Below, piece after piece: positions 48,341-56,825 of a DNA stretch of 64,000 bases. The translations under genes and the position numbers were made by a program. Within the stretch, counting starts at the first letter, position 1, and every line of letters starts with the position of its first letter. The DNA comes from T1Sed10-7 sp047921175 (GTDB taxonomy: Bacteria > Actinomycetota > Nitriliruptoria > Nitriliruptorales > Nitriliruptoraceae): NCBI GenBank assembly GCA_047921175.1, contig JBLRWQ010000006.1:1-64000 (forward strand), given 5' to 3'. Under the pieces are notes generated by a model. It searched no databases. It had not been told where the DNA came from and saw nothing but the letters and a program-made list of their open reading frames with translations.

Positions 48341-49126
48341 TCAGACGAACTTCTTGGTGACCAGCCAGTCGGCCAGCTGCGCGGCTGCGGCGCCGGACCC
48401 GTCGTCCTCGACGATGGTCCCGGCCTCCTTCGGTGGGCGCGGCTCGAACTCGTACATCGTGGCCGACGCGGCACCGGCGCCGACCTCCTCGGGCGTGACC
48501 CCGAGGTCGGCGAGCGACTTGACCGTCAGCGGCTTGGACTTGGCCGCCATGATCCCCTTGAAGGAGGGGTAGCGGGGGTCGTTGATGGCCTCGACGACGC
48601 TGATGACCGCCGGGAGCTTGGCCGCGACGACGTCCCAGCCTTCCTCGTGCTCGCGGTGGACGGTGACGTCCTCGCCGTCGATCTCGAGGTGGCGGGCGTA
48701 GGTCAGCGACGGGACCCCGAGCAGCTCCGCGACCGCGGCCGGCACCAGGCAGGTACGCGCATCGGTGGACTGGTTGCCGAAGATGACCAGGTCCCACTCC
48801 TCGGCCTCGAGCGCCGCGGCGATGATCCGGGCCGTGCCCAACGCATCCGAGCCCGCGATGGCGTCATCGGTGATCTGGATGGCGGCATCGAGCCCGTAGG
48901 ACAGCGCCTTGCGGACCGTGGACTGCGCCGACTCCGGGCCGACCAGCAGCACGGTCACCTCGGCGCCGAGCTTCTCCTTCAGCCGCACGGCCTCCTCGAT
49001 CGAGAACTCGTTGACCGGGCAGAGCACGGACTCGCCCGCGTCACGGTCGACGGTGAGGCTGCCCGGGTCGATCACCTTCTCGCCCGCGGTGTCGGGCGTC
49101 CGCTTGACGGGGACGATCACCTTCAT
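48341..49126 (-). CDS. etfB: Electron transfer flavoprotein subunit beta
   Basis: The 261-aa product starts at ATG 49126 after GGGAG. It has the N-terminal MKVIVPVKRTPDT, NEFSIEEAVRLKEK and the AMP-site region with GNQSTDARTCLVPAAVAELL. The C-terminal recognition loop (LGVTPEEVG) contacts partner dehydrogenases. Its promoter lies in the 111-base divergent region shared with the methyltransferase gene at 49238, which includes an AT-rich patch (CAAAATCAAAATC) unusual for this genome. Confidence 0.96.
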   Translation of the reverse strand: MKVIVPVKRTPDTAGEKVIDPGSLTVDRDAGESVLCPVNEFSIEEAVRLKEKLGAEVTVLLVGPESAQSTVRKALSYGLDAAIQITDDAIAGSDALGTARIIAAALEAEEWDLVIFGNQSTDARTCLVPAAVAELLGVPSLTYARHLEIDGEDVTVHREHEEGWDVVAAKLPAVISVVEAINDPRYPSFKGIMAAKSKPLTVKSLADLGVTPEEVGAGAASATMYEFEPRPPKEAGTIVEDDGSGAAAAQLADWLVTKKFV

Positions 49127-49237
49127 GAGGTTCTCCCTTGGCGTTGGGGTCGATGCCGACGGTTCCCACCGGCTCCCTGCCGAACATGGAAGTGGAGTGC
49201 ACGCTCAAAATCAAAATCCTGGCCTACGCTGCGCGGC

Positions 49238-50152
49238 GTGTCCGCGCATCCCACGCCGCTGCCGGACGAGGCGCCCCGCGACCTCGTCCTGACCGGTGAG
49301 CGCACGCTGCCCGGGATCGCCGACGAGCGCTACTGGTTCCTCCGGCACGTGGTCGCCTACCGCCTCGCACAGGCCCGCATCCGGGCGACGCACGCCGAGC
49401 GCGACGCCGCACACGCCGGGCCCGACGCCGCACACGCCGGGCGCGACGCCCCCCGGACCGAGCACGGTCCCGCCCGATCGGCTGGGCCGACCACCTCGCT
49501 CGACCCCGCGCCGCTGCTGGCGCTGGACGCGGGCTGCGGAGAGGGGTACGGCCTCGCGCTGCTGCGCGATGCGGGCGCCGACCGGGTGCTCGGCGTCGAC
49601 CTCGACGCCGCCACGGTGGCGCACGCCCGGCAGCGCTACGGCGGGCCCGGGACGGGTATCGAGGTGGTGGTCGCGGAGCTGCGCGAGATCCCGCTGCCCG
49701 ACGACGCCGCGGACGTGACGGTGTCGTTCCAGGTGATCGAGCACCTGCACGACATCCCCGGCTACCTCGTGGAACTGCAGCGGGTCACCGCCGCCGGTGG
49801 GGAGGTCCTGCTCGCGACCCCGAACCGGCTCACGTTCACGCCCGACGCCGACACCCCCGTCAACCCCTTCCACACGGTCGAGTTCACCGCCGCGGAGCTG
49901 ACCCGGCTGCTGACCCGCGCCGGGTTCGAGGTCGCCGAGGTGCTCGGGCTGCACCACGCCGGCGCGCTGGCGGCCGCGGAGCGCGAGCACGGGGTCGTGC
50001 TGCCCCGCCTGCTCGGCGCGGCACCGCCCGAGGACTGGCCGGTGTGGGCACGCACCCTGGCGCACCGCACCGGGGAGGACGACTTCACCTGGCGGAGCGA
50101 CCACCTCGACGCCAGCCTCGACCTGCTGGTGCGCTGCCGGGTCCGACCGTGA
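49238..50152 (+). CDS. SAM-dependent methyltransferase (Rv3030-like)
   Basis: The GTG at 49238 starts a 304-aa protein. Motif I is LLALDAGCGEGYGLALLRDAG (D and G-C-G-E-G typical of class I enzymes, about 87-107), followed by GVDLDAATV and SFQVIEHLHDIPGYL. An insert of heptad-like DAAHAG(P/R) repeats lies at about residues 56-69. Its position between etfB and a GH57 gene matches M. tuberculosis Rv3030, which belongs to the methylglucose lipopolysaccharide locus as a sugar O-methyltransferase. By synteny this protein may methylate an alpha-glucan. The stop overlaps the GH57 start (GTGA). Confidence 0.85.
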   Translation: MSAHPTPLPDEAPRDLVLTGERTLPGIADERYWFLRHVVAYRLAQARIRATHAERDAAHAGPDAAHAGRDAPRTEHGPARSAGPTTSLDPAPLLALDAGCGEGYGLALLRDAGADRVLGVDLDAATVAHARQRYGGPGTGIEVVVAELREIPLPDDAADVTVSFQVIEHLHDIPGYLVELQRVTAAGGEVLLATPNRLTFTPDADTPVNPFHTVEFTAAELTRLLTRAGFEVAEVLGLHHAGALAAAEREHGVVLPRLLGAAPPEDWPVWARTLAHRTGEDDFTWRSDHLDASLDLLVRCRVRP

Positions 50153-51855
50153 GCGCTCCACCCGGTGAGCTCGCGCTGGTCCTGCACACCCACCTGCCGG
50201 AGGTCCGCCACCACGGGGTCTGGCCGGTCGGCGAGGAGTGGTTGTTCGAGGCGTGGGGGACCTCGTGGCTGCCGGTGACCGCGGTGCTGGAGCGGCTGGC
50301 TGCCGCCGGGCACCGTGACGTGCTGACGCTCGGGGTCACCCCGGCCGTCGCCCACCAGGTCGCGGACCCTCGCGCCGCACAGGACCTCGGCACCTGGCTC
50401 GGCGGGCAGATGTGGCGGGCCGAGGAGCAGCGCTGGCACCTGCACCTGCCCGCCGAGGTCCGGGACCTGGCGGGGTTCCACTGGAAGCGGTTCCAGGACC
50501 TGCTGGCCCTCCACGAGGACGTCGAGGGTCGAGGCGGGCTGCTGGCGGTGTGGCGCCAGCTCGCGGACGACGGGGTGATCGAGCTGCTGGGCGGTCCGGC
50601 CACGCACCCCTACCTGCCCCTGGTCGCCGATCCCGCGCTGCTCGACGCGCAGTTGGCCGCCGGGCTCGACCACCACGCGCGCTGGGCGGGCCGGCGGCCC
50701 ACCGGGCTGTGGCCGCCGGAGCTCGGCTACCGGCCCCGCGGCCGCGTGGCCGACCCCACGGCGGCGCCACGACGGGTCGATGCCCACGGCACCCCCACCC
50801 TGCGGCGCACCGGCCCCGTCCTCCCGGGGCTCGAGGAGGTGTACGCCGCACACGGCATCGACCACGTGCTGGTGGATGCCGCGACGCTGGTGCGCGCGGT
50901 CGGTGGACCGGAGCGGGACTGGACCGCCCGGCCGGCGGTCCCGGACCCGACCGCCGACCACCCGGACGAGGTGGTGCACGACGCGGCGCTGATCGGCGAC
51001 AGCGGCGTCGCGGTGCTGGCCCGCGACCTGTCGGTCGCCTACCACGTCTGGTCGCCGAGCGGTGGCTACCCGGGCAACGTCTGGTACCGGGACTACTTCG
51101 CCCGGGGCACCTTCGGCACCCACCCGTCCTGGCGGGTGACCGACCACGCGCTGCGGCCCGACCAGAAGGCCATCTACGAGCCCGAGCCCGCCGCCGCGCA
51201 GGTCGCGCAGGACGCCGAGCACCTCCACGGGGTGCTCCGCGAGGTCCTGGACCCCCGGCCGGGCAAGGTCGTGGTGGCCGCCTACGACACGGAGCTGTTC
51301 GGGCACTGGTGGTTCGAGGGGATCGCCTTCCTCGAGGCGCTGCTGACCCGGGTGCTGGCGGACCCGCGGCTGACCACCACGACCCTGGCCAGCCGCATCG
51401 AACGCCACCCGCCGACCCGGCGGCTCGACCTGCCGGAGTCCTCGTGGGGCTACGCCAAGGGCCACGCCAGCTGGGTGACCGAGCAGACCCGCCCGATGTG
51501 GCGCCAGCTGCGCGAGGCGGAGGATCACGCCCGCCGTGCGCTCGCCGGGGGCAGGGGTACCCCCCGCCAGCGGGCCCAGATCGCCCGGGAGCTGGCACAG
51601 CTGCAAGCCTCGGACTGGCCGTTCATGGCCACCCGGGGGGCCAGCCCCGAGTACGCCCGTGACCGCATCGCCCACCACGCGGACGCCCTGCACCGACTGT
51701 GCCAGGTGGTCGTCGACGGCAGAGGCGACGACGACCACCTGGCGGAGCGCGAGGCCCGGGTGCTCGCCCCGATCGAGGTCGGCCCGTTCCTCGCCGCCCT
51801 GGACCCGTCCGGCGAGGACGGGCCCGGCGACCTCACACGTCCCGCACCCGCATGA
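50149..51855 (+). CDS. GH57 (DUF1957) alpha-glucan branching-type enzyme (Rv3031-like)
   Basis: The GTG at 50149 overlaps the methyltransferase stop. The 568-aa protein opens with GELALVLHTHLPEVRHHG, a GH57 signature with the early His pair. The nucleophile Glu is expected in GLWPPELGYRP and the acid/base Asp in VVAAYDTELFGHWWFEGIAF. A helical C-terminal DUF1957-type domain follows (PESSWGYAKGHASWVTEQT). Known relatives are glycogen branching enzymes, and Rv3031 belongs to the methylglucose lipopolysaccharide pathway. The 3' end overlaps the convergent ABC permease by 23 bases. Confidence 0.93.
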   Translation: MSAPPGELALVLHTHLPEVRHHGVWPVGEEWLFEAWGTSWLPVTAVLERLAAAGHRDVLTLGVTPAVAHQVADPRAAQDLGTWLGGQMWRAEEQRWHLHLPAEVRDLAGFHWKRFQDLLALHEDVEGRGGLLAVWRQLADDGVIELLGGPATHPYLPLVADPALLDAQLAAGLDHHARWAGRRPTGLWPPELGYRPRGRVADPTAAPRRVDAHGTPTLRRTGPVLPGLEEVYAAHGIDHVLVDAATLVRAVGGPERDWTARPAVPDPTADHPDEVVHDAALIGDSGVAVLARDLSVAYHVWSPSGGYPGNVWYRDYFARGTFGTHPSWRVTDHALRPDQKAIYEPEPAAAQVAQDAEHLHGVLREVLDPRPGKVVVAAYDTELFGHWWFEGIAFLEALLTRVLADPRLTTTTLASRIERHPPTRRLDLPESSWGYAKGHASWVTEQTRPMWRQLREAEDHARRALAGGRGTPRQRAQIARELAQLQASDWPFMATRGASPEYARDRIAHHADALHRLCQVVVDGRGDDDHLAEREARVLAPIEVGPFLAALDPSGEDGPGDLTRPAPA

Positions 51856-52579
51856 GGGTGATCGCGGCGGCAGCGGCCACCGCGCAGTAGCCGAGGAACA
51901 CCACCAACCCCATGGTCGGGTCGAGTGGCTGCATCGCTCCTTCGGGGAGGTTGGCGAGCATCTCGTCGGGGGTGAACATCGCGTTGAGCGCCTGGAGCGG
52001 CAGCCAGCGGCCGAAGGACGGCACGAACTGGACGAACAGGGTCTCGACGACGAAGACGTAGATCAGGGTCAGCGCGACGGCGACGACCTGGCTGCGCAGC
52101 AGCGCCCCGATCGCCACACCGAACACGGCCATGAGCACGAGCCCGACCGGACCCTGCCACAGCGACCGGGTGACGGCCTCACCGAGCTCGAGCTCCTTGC
52201 CGGAGACGAGCAGCAACAGGCCGACCGGGACCAGCCCGACGAGGAAGAACACGAGCCCGTAGCCCGCACCGACGACCATCTTGGTCACGACGACCCGGGT
52301 CCGGCTGGGGGTGAGCTGCAGGGTCCGACCGATCGTCTCGTGGCGGAACTCGGTGGTGACCGACAGCAGCCCGACGATGAGCGCGATCACACTCATGGCG
52401 CCGATCTGGTCGATGGCGTCCGCGACCTGCCCGTCGGTGCCGAGGAACTCCCCGGAGAACTCCGACTCGAACAGCAGGAAGCCGGTGCCAGCCGTGATCA
52501 GCGCCAGGCCGACCGCGGTGATGATGACGGTGGTCCACACGGTGGTGAGCTTGCGGGTCTCCGCGAGAAGCAGTGACAT
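51833..52579 (-). CDS. ABC-2 type transporter permease
   Basis: The ATG at 52579 shares a base with the stop of the ATPase gene (TGATG). The 248-aa protein has six hydrophobic segments, with a cytoplasmic N-terminus LLLAETRKLTTVWTT and TTEFRHETIGRTLQLTPSR between helices 2 and 3, both typical of ABC-2 exporters of the type seen in antibiotic or lantibiotic resistance and Na+ export. It dimerises with two copies of the partner ATPase. The substrate is unknown. Confidence 0.9.
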   Translation of the reverse strand: MSLLLAETRKLTTVWTTVIITAVGLALITAGTGFLLFESEFSGEFLGTDGQVADAIDQIGAMSVIALIVGLLSVTTEFRHETIGRTLQLTPSRTRVVVTKMVVGAGYGLVFFLVGLVPVGLLLLVSGKELELGEAVTRSLWQGPVGLVLMAVFGVAIGALLRSQVVAVALTLIYVFVVETLFVQFVPSFGRWLPLQALNAMFTPDEMLANLPEGAMQPLDPTMGLVVFLGYCAVAAAAAITLMRVRDV

Positions 52580-53493
52580 CAGCCGATCCCTCCCCCGGCG
52601 GTGAGCTCCAGGAAGACGTCCTCGAGCTCGGCCACCGCCGGTCGGAGCTCGATGAGGGCGATGCCGGCGGTGAGCGCGAGCTGGCCGACCTGTTCGGCCG
52701 TGGCGCCGGTGACGAGCAGGCCGGTCGCGGCCGGCTCCACCTCGGCACCCGACTCGCACAGCCGCGCGGTGAGGGTGGCGTCGTCGACGGAGCGGACCAC
52801 GGACCCGCCCGCGGCGGCGCCGGTCAGCTCATCCACGGTCGCGTTGGCGACCAACCGGCCACGACGGATCACCATGACCTCGTCCGCGAGCCGGGAGATC
52901 TCCCCGAGCAGGTGGGAGGAGACCAGGATCGTGCGCCCCTGCCCGGCGAGATGGCGCAGCAGCTGCCGGACCCAGGTGATGCCCTCCGGGTCGAGGCCGT
53001 TGGCCGGCTCGTCCAGCAGCAGCACCTGCGGGTCACCGAGCAGCGCCTGGGCGAGCCCGAGGCGCTGACGCATCCCGAGGCTGAACTGCCCGACCCGTTT
53101 GGTGGCCGCCTCCTCCAGCCCGACGAGGTGGAGCACCTCGTCGCAGCGCTCGCGGGGCAGCCCCGCGGTCGCGGCGGAGATGCGCAGCTCCTCGATGGCC
53201 TTGCGGCCCGGGTGGTAACCGACGCCGTCGACGATGGTGCCGACGGTGCGGGCCGGGTCGTCGAGGTCGTGGAAGGGCACGCCGCCGAAGGTGGCGCTCC
53301 CGGAGGTCGGGGTGGTCAGCCCGATCATCATGCGCATGGTCGTGGACTTCCCGGCGCCGTTGGGGCCCAGGAAGCCGACGACCCGGCCGGGTGGCAGGGC
53401 GAAGCTGACGTCGTCGACGGCGAGCTGCTCACCGAAGCGCTTGGTCAGCCCGTCCACGACCACCTCGGGTCGTGGTGGGGAGGTGGTGGTCAC
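52579..53493 (-). CDS. ABC transporter ATP-binding protein (export type)
   Basis: The 304-aa protein starts at GTG 53493. It shows Walker A GPNGAGKST, the signature FSLGMRQRLGLAQALLG, Walker B VLLLDEPANGLDP and H-loop VSSHLLGE, all complete. The C-terminal 90 residues form the extra domain found in DrrA/CcmA-like ATPases. It energises the ABC-2 permease encoded downstream. The neighbouring gene on the same strand (53610) is a small membrane protein, possibly part of the same unit. Confidence 0.93.
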   Translation of the reverse strand: MTTTSPPRPEVVVDGLTKRFGEQLAVDDVSFALPPGRVVGFLGPNGAGKSTTMRMMIGLTTPTSGSATFGGVPFHDLDDPARTVGTIVDGVGYHPGRKAIEELRISAATAGLPRERCDEVLHLVGLEEAATKRVGQFSLGMRQRLGLAQALLGDPQVLLLDEPANGLDPEGITWVRQLLRHLAGQGRTILVSSHLLGEISRLADEVMVIRRGRLVANATVDELTGAAAGGSVVRSVDDATLTARLCESGAEVEPAATGLLVTGATAEQVGQLALTAGIALIELRPAVAELEDVFLELTAGGGIG

Positions 53494-53609
53494 GTGCGAC
53501 TCCTTGTGTCGTCGAGAAGGACGCTACGCACGACCGTCCACCGGGCCATCCGCCGGCAGGAGGAACCTCGGCCCCATCCCGAGGTGGAGGTGTGCCGACG
53601 CGTGACGGG

Positions 53610-53900
53610 TCAGCGGCGCGTCGAGGTGCGCCGGGCGCGCCGGACCTCCAGGAGCCGGCCGAGCACCCCGACGACCGGCAGCAGCACCGCGCCGACCACC
53701 AGCGAGGCGGCCAGGTCCCAGCCGCGGACCAACGCCGCCCCGGCACCGACCAGGACCCCGAACGGCACGAGCGCGAGCAGGGCCTGGCGGGAGCGTCCCG
53801 TCCGGTCCAGGTGGCGCTGGGTCACCGTGGCACCCGCGGCACCGAGCAGCACCAGCGCCAGCCCCACCGCCAGCGCCAGCGGTGCACCGGGATCCCACAC
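53610..53900 (-). CDS. Small membrane protein, 96 aa
   Basis: The GTG at 53900 is preceded by a strong GGGGGAGG. The product has three hydrophobic segments (about 8-28, 41-60 and 64-84) and an Arg/Thr-rich C-terminus. It lies 116 bases upstream of the ABC ATPase gene. No family is recognised; it could be an accessory of the exporter or independent. Confidence 0.65.
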   Translation of the reverse strand: MWDPGAPLALAVGLALVLLGAAGATVTQRHLDRTGRSRQALLALVPFGVLVGAGAALVRGWDLAASLVVGAVLLPVVGVLGRLLEVRRARRTSTRR

Positions 53901-53989
53901 CTGACGACCTCCCCCTGGAGCGGCCCGCAGCGTACGCCGACACGACCGGCGTAGCCTGACGTCGCCTGCCTTCCCCCGTCGAGGCCCAC

Positions 53990-55573
53990 GTGGACGCGCT
54001 CACCGACCTGCTCGCCGGGGCTCCCCTCGTGGCCCTCTTCCTCGTGCTCGCTGCGGGCACCCTGCTCGGCGCCGTCCGCGTCGCGGGGGTCAGCGTCGGC
54101 CCCGCCGGTGCGCTGTTCGCGGGACTCGCGCTGTCGGCGCTGTTGCCGGGGATCGCCGGCGCGGTCCCGGCCCTGCTCGGCACGCTCGGGCTGACGCTGT
54201 TCGCCTACACGATCGGCCTGGCGGGCGGGCCGTCGTTCTTCGCGGGACTGAAGCGCAACGCCCGGCTGATCGCCGCCGCGGTCGCGGTCCTGGCCGGGGT
54301 GGCGGCGCTGGCAGGTGGGCTCGGACGGCTGCTCGGGCTCAGCTCGGCCGACACGGCGGGGGTGTTCGCCGGCGCCACCACCAACACCCCGGCGCTGGCC
54401 GCGGCCGTGGAGGCCTCCGGCAGCAACGACGCGGTGGTCGGTTACGCGATCGCCTACCCCTACGGCGTCGTCGGACTCCTGCTGGCGGTGGTCGCGGCCC
54501 AGGCCTGGAGCCGGGCCCGCCCGACCGCCGAGGACCGGGAACCGGCCCAGCCGGCCGCGTACCGGACCCTGCAGGTGGAGGCCGACGACCTGCCGAGCCT
54601 GGCGGAGCTGGCCGACTTCAACGGGGCACAGCTGGTCTTCACGCGCCTGTGCCGCAACGGTCGGGAGTGGACCCCGGACGGCCACGACCGCCCGGAGCCT
54701 GCCGACCTGCTCACGGTCGTGGGCCCCGCTCCGGTCCTGGAGCCGTTCACCCAGCGGGTCGGACGTGAGGCTGACGACGACCTGCCACTGGACCGCCACC
54801 AGGTCGACTTCCAGCGGGTCGTGCTGTCCAACAGCCGCTACGCCGGCACGACCATCGCCGGGCTGGACCTGGACCGGTTCGACGCCGTGGCGGGGTTCGT
54901 GCGCCGCGGCGACGTCGACCTGGTCGCCCGCCCCGACCTGACCGTGGAGCTCGGCGACCGCATCCGGGTGGTCGCGCCACGCGACCGGCTCCACGAGGTC
55001 GTCCGGGAGCTCGGCGGTTCCGAGCGGGCGGCGGTGGTCGCCGACCCGGTCGGGTTCTCCGTCGGGCTGCTGCTCGGGCTCGCGGTCGGGCTCATCCCGA
55101 TCCCGCTGCCGGGGACGACGCTCACCCTGGGCACCGCCGCCGGCCCGCTGCTGGTCGGGCTCGTGCTCGGGCGCCTCGGACGGACCGGCCCGGTCGCCTG
55201 GCAGCTGCCCTACGCGACCAACCAGGCGCTGCGGCAGCTCGGGGCGCTGCTGTTCCTCGGGGTGGTCGGGCTCGGTGCCGGCCCCGACCTCCTCGAGGCG
55301 CTGACCTCCGGGCGCGGGCTGCGGCTGCTGCTGCTCGGGGTCGTGCTGACCACGGGCATGGCGGCGACCGTCGTCGTGGTGGCCCGGGGCATGCAGCTGG
55401 GCGGGCCGCGCACGGCCGGGGCGCTGGCGGGGGTCCAGGGCCAGCCGGCGATCCTGGCCTTCGCCACCGAGCGCACCGACGCCGACGACCGCGTCAACCT
55501 CGCCTACGCGCTGCTGTTCCCCCCGACCTTCGTGGTCAAGATCCTGGCGGCCCAGCTGCTCGCCAGCTGGTGA
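53990..55573 (+). CDS. AspT/YidE-type transporter with two TrkA-C domains
   Basis: The GTG at 53990 begins a 527-aa protein. Two membrane blocks (residues 5-175 and 350-525, about five helices each) flank a soluble region with two RCK-C/TrkA_C domains (about 190-260 and 265-345; the second contains GDRIRVVAPRDRLHEVV). Membrane motifs LFAYTIGLAGGPSFFAGLKR and GVFAGATTNTPALAAA are typical of the aspartate:alanine antiporter family. Members exchange amino acids or small carboxylates. The stop overlaps the copper chaperone gene start (GTGA), so it may be co-expressed with the oxidase-assembly genes. Confidence 0.88.
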   Translation: MDALTDLLAGAPLVALFLVLAAGTLLGAVRVAGVSVGPAGALFAGLALSALLPGIAGAVPALLGTLGLTLFAYTIGLAGGPSFFAGLKRNARLIAAAVAVLAGVAALAGGLGRLLGLSSADTAGVFAGATTNTPALAAAVEASGSNDAVVGYAIAYPYGVVGLLLAVVAAQAWSRARPTAEDREPAQPAAYRTLQVEADDLPSLAELADFNGAQLVFTRLCRNGREWTPDGHDRPEPADLLTVVGPAPVLEPFTQRVGREADDDLPLDRHQVDFQRVVLSNSRYAGTTIAGLDLDRFDAVAGFVRRGDVDLVARPDLTVELGDRIRVVAPRDRLHEVVRELGGSERAAVVADPVGFSVGLLLGLAVGLIPIPLPGTTLTLGTAAGPLLVGLVLGRLGRTGPVAWQLPYATNQALRQLGALLFLGVVGLGAGPDLLEALTSGRGLRLLLLGVVLTTGMAATVVVVARGMQLGGPRTAGALAGVQGQPAILAFATERTDADDRVNLAYALLFPPTFVVKILAAQLLASW

Positions 55574-56172
55574 CCGCGCGGCGTGCCACACCGTCCCGCG
55601 GACACGGCACCCTGGTAGCCCCCGACGCCGTGAGGTCCCCCGCCGTGCGAGCGCGCCCCCGCCGACCAGGCCGCCCGTCAGCCGTGCCACGGCGCCGGCC
55701 GGCCACCGCCGTGGCTACCGCCATCGGGGCGCTCGCGCTCCTGCTCGGCGCGTGCGGCCCGGACGGGGACCCGGCCCTGACCGTGTCCGACGCGCAGGCC
55801 GCCGTGCCGCTGGCCGGCTCCTCCCAGGTCGTGCTGGAGATCACCAACACCGGCGACGGTGACGACCGGCTGGTGGGCGTCGACACCGACGCAGCGCTCG
55901 GCATCGAGCTGCACGAGACCCGCATCGAGGACGGCTTCGCCACCATGGTCGACCTCGACGACGTCCCCCTGCCCGCCGGGGAGACGGTCCGCTTCCGTCC
56001 CGGCGGCCTGCACCTGATGATGCTCGGACCGCAGGATGAGGTGGTGCTCGGGGCCCGGTTCCCGATCACGCTCCGCTTCGACCGGTCCGCGCCGATCACG
56101 GTGACCGCCGAGGTCCGGAACCTGCTCGACCTCGCCGAGGACAGCTTCGACGCTGACGCAGGAGGCGCGTGA
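55570..56172 (+). CDS. PCu(A)C-type periplasmic copper chaperone (lipoprotein)
   Basis: The GTG at 55570 overlaps the transporter stop; internal GTGs near 55630 and 55645 are alternative starts and would give a more usual signal peptide. The 200-aa product has a long Arg-rich n-region, a hydrophobic core and a lipobox (LLLGAC). The PCuAC copper site H-x10-M-x21-H-x-M is exact: HETRIEDGFATM, 21 residues, then HLM. It delivers Cu(I) to the Cu(A) centre of cytochrome oxidase outside the membrane, with SCO1 encoded next. Confidence 0.93.
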   Translation: MTARRATPSRGHGTLVAPDAVRSPAVRARPRRPGRPSAVPRRRPATAVATAIGALALLLGACGPDGDPALTVSDAQAAVPLAGSSQVVLEITNTGDGDDRLVGVDTDAALGIELHETRIEDGFATMVDLDDVPLPAGETVRFRPGGLHLMMLGPQDEVVLGARFPITLRFDRSAPITVTAEVRNLLDLAEDSFDADAGGA

Positions 56173-56825
56173 TGCCCGCCCGCATCCCCACCCCCACGAG
56201 CCTCGCGCTGCTGGTCGTGCTCGGCCTGCTGGCGGTGGCCTGCGGGCCGGCGAGCGCGACCGCGATCGCCGCCCAGGGGCTGGAGCCCGGCCCCGACGGG
56301 TGGCGTGGCATCCCGCTGGAGCGGGAGCGCACGATGCCCGAGGCCGTGCTCAACGACACCGACGGCGACGAGGTGGCGCTGCACGAGGCCTTCCGTGGCA
56401 CCCCGACGCTGCTGTTCTTCGGCTACACGAGCTGCCCGGACATCTGCCCGATCCACCTCGCCGCCATCGCCTCGGCCATGGACACCGCCCGGGTCTCCTT
56501 CGACGACCTCGACGTGGTGTTCGTCTCCGTCGACCCCGACCGGGACACCCCGGCACGCATCGACGACTACCTGGCGAACTTCTCGCCCCGGATCGTCGGC
56601 CTCCACGCGGACGTCGAGGTGGTGGTCGACGCGCTGGCCCAGCTCGACCTGCCCGGACCGGTGGTCGAGGGGCCCGACCCCCGGGGCGAGGGCGACCTGA
56701 TCGGCCACCCGGCCCAGGTGATCGGCTTCAACGCCGACGGCGAGGCGCTGCGGGTGTGGCCCTTCGGTGCGCGCCGGTCCGACTGGATCGCGGACCTGCC
56801 GCGGATCGTCGAGGAGTGGTCGTGA
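56172..56825 (+). CDS. SCO1/SenC-type copper chaperone and thiol reductase
   Basis: The ATG at 56172 is six bases after AGGAGG; a GTG one codon earlier is also possible. The 217-aa protein has a lipoprotein signal (LLAVACGPAS) and a thioredoxin fold with the copper-binding C-x3-C in FFGYTSCPDICPIHL, the supporting FVSVDPDRDTP and the distal His in IGHPAQVIGF. It helps mature the Cu(A) site of cytochrome c oxidase. It shares a base with the preceding stop and overlaps the CtaG gene by GTGA. Confidence 0.95.
   Translation: MPARIPTPTSLALLVVLGLLAVACGPASATAIAAQGLEPGPDGWRGIPLERERTMPEAVLNDTDGDEVALHEAFRGTPTLLFFGYTSCPDICPIHLAAIASAMDTARVSFDDLDVVFVSVDPDRDTPARIDDYLANFSPRIVGLHADVEVVVDALAQLDLPGPVVEGPDPRGEGDLIGHPAQVIGFNADGEALRVWPFGARRSDWIADLPRIVEEWS

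Noticed and set aside
49199..49237. Leaderless promoter for the methyltransferase gene (TACGCT 8 bases before the GTG)
   Set aside because: The -10-like element is well placed, but no acceptable -35 lies 16-18 bases upstream, so it is too weak to claim.
49762..51738. Long minus-strand frame opposite the GH57 gene
   Set aside because: The GH57 frame has clear active-site motifs and a GTGA-coupled start; the antisense frame is low-complexity.
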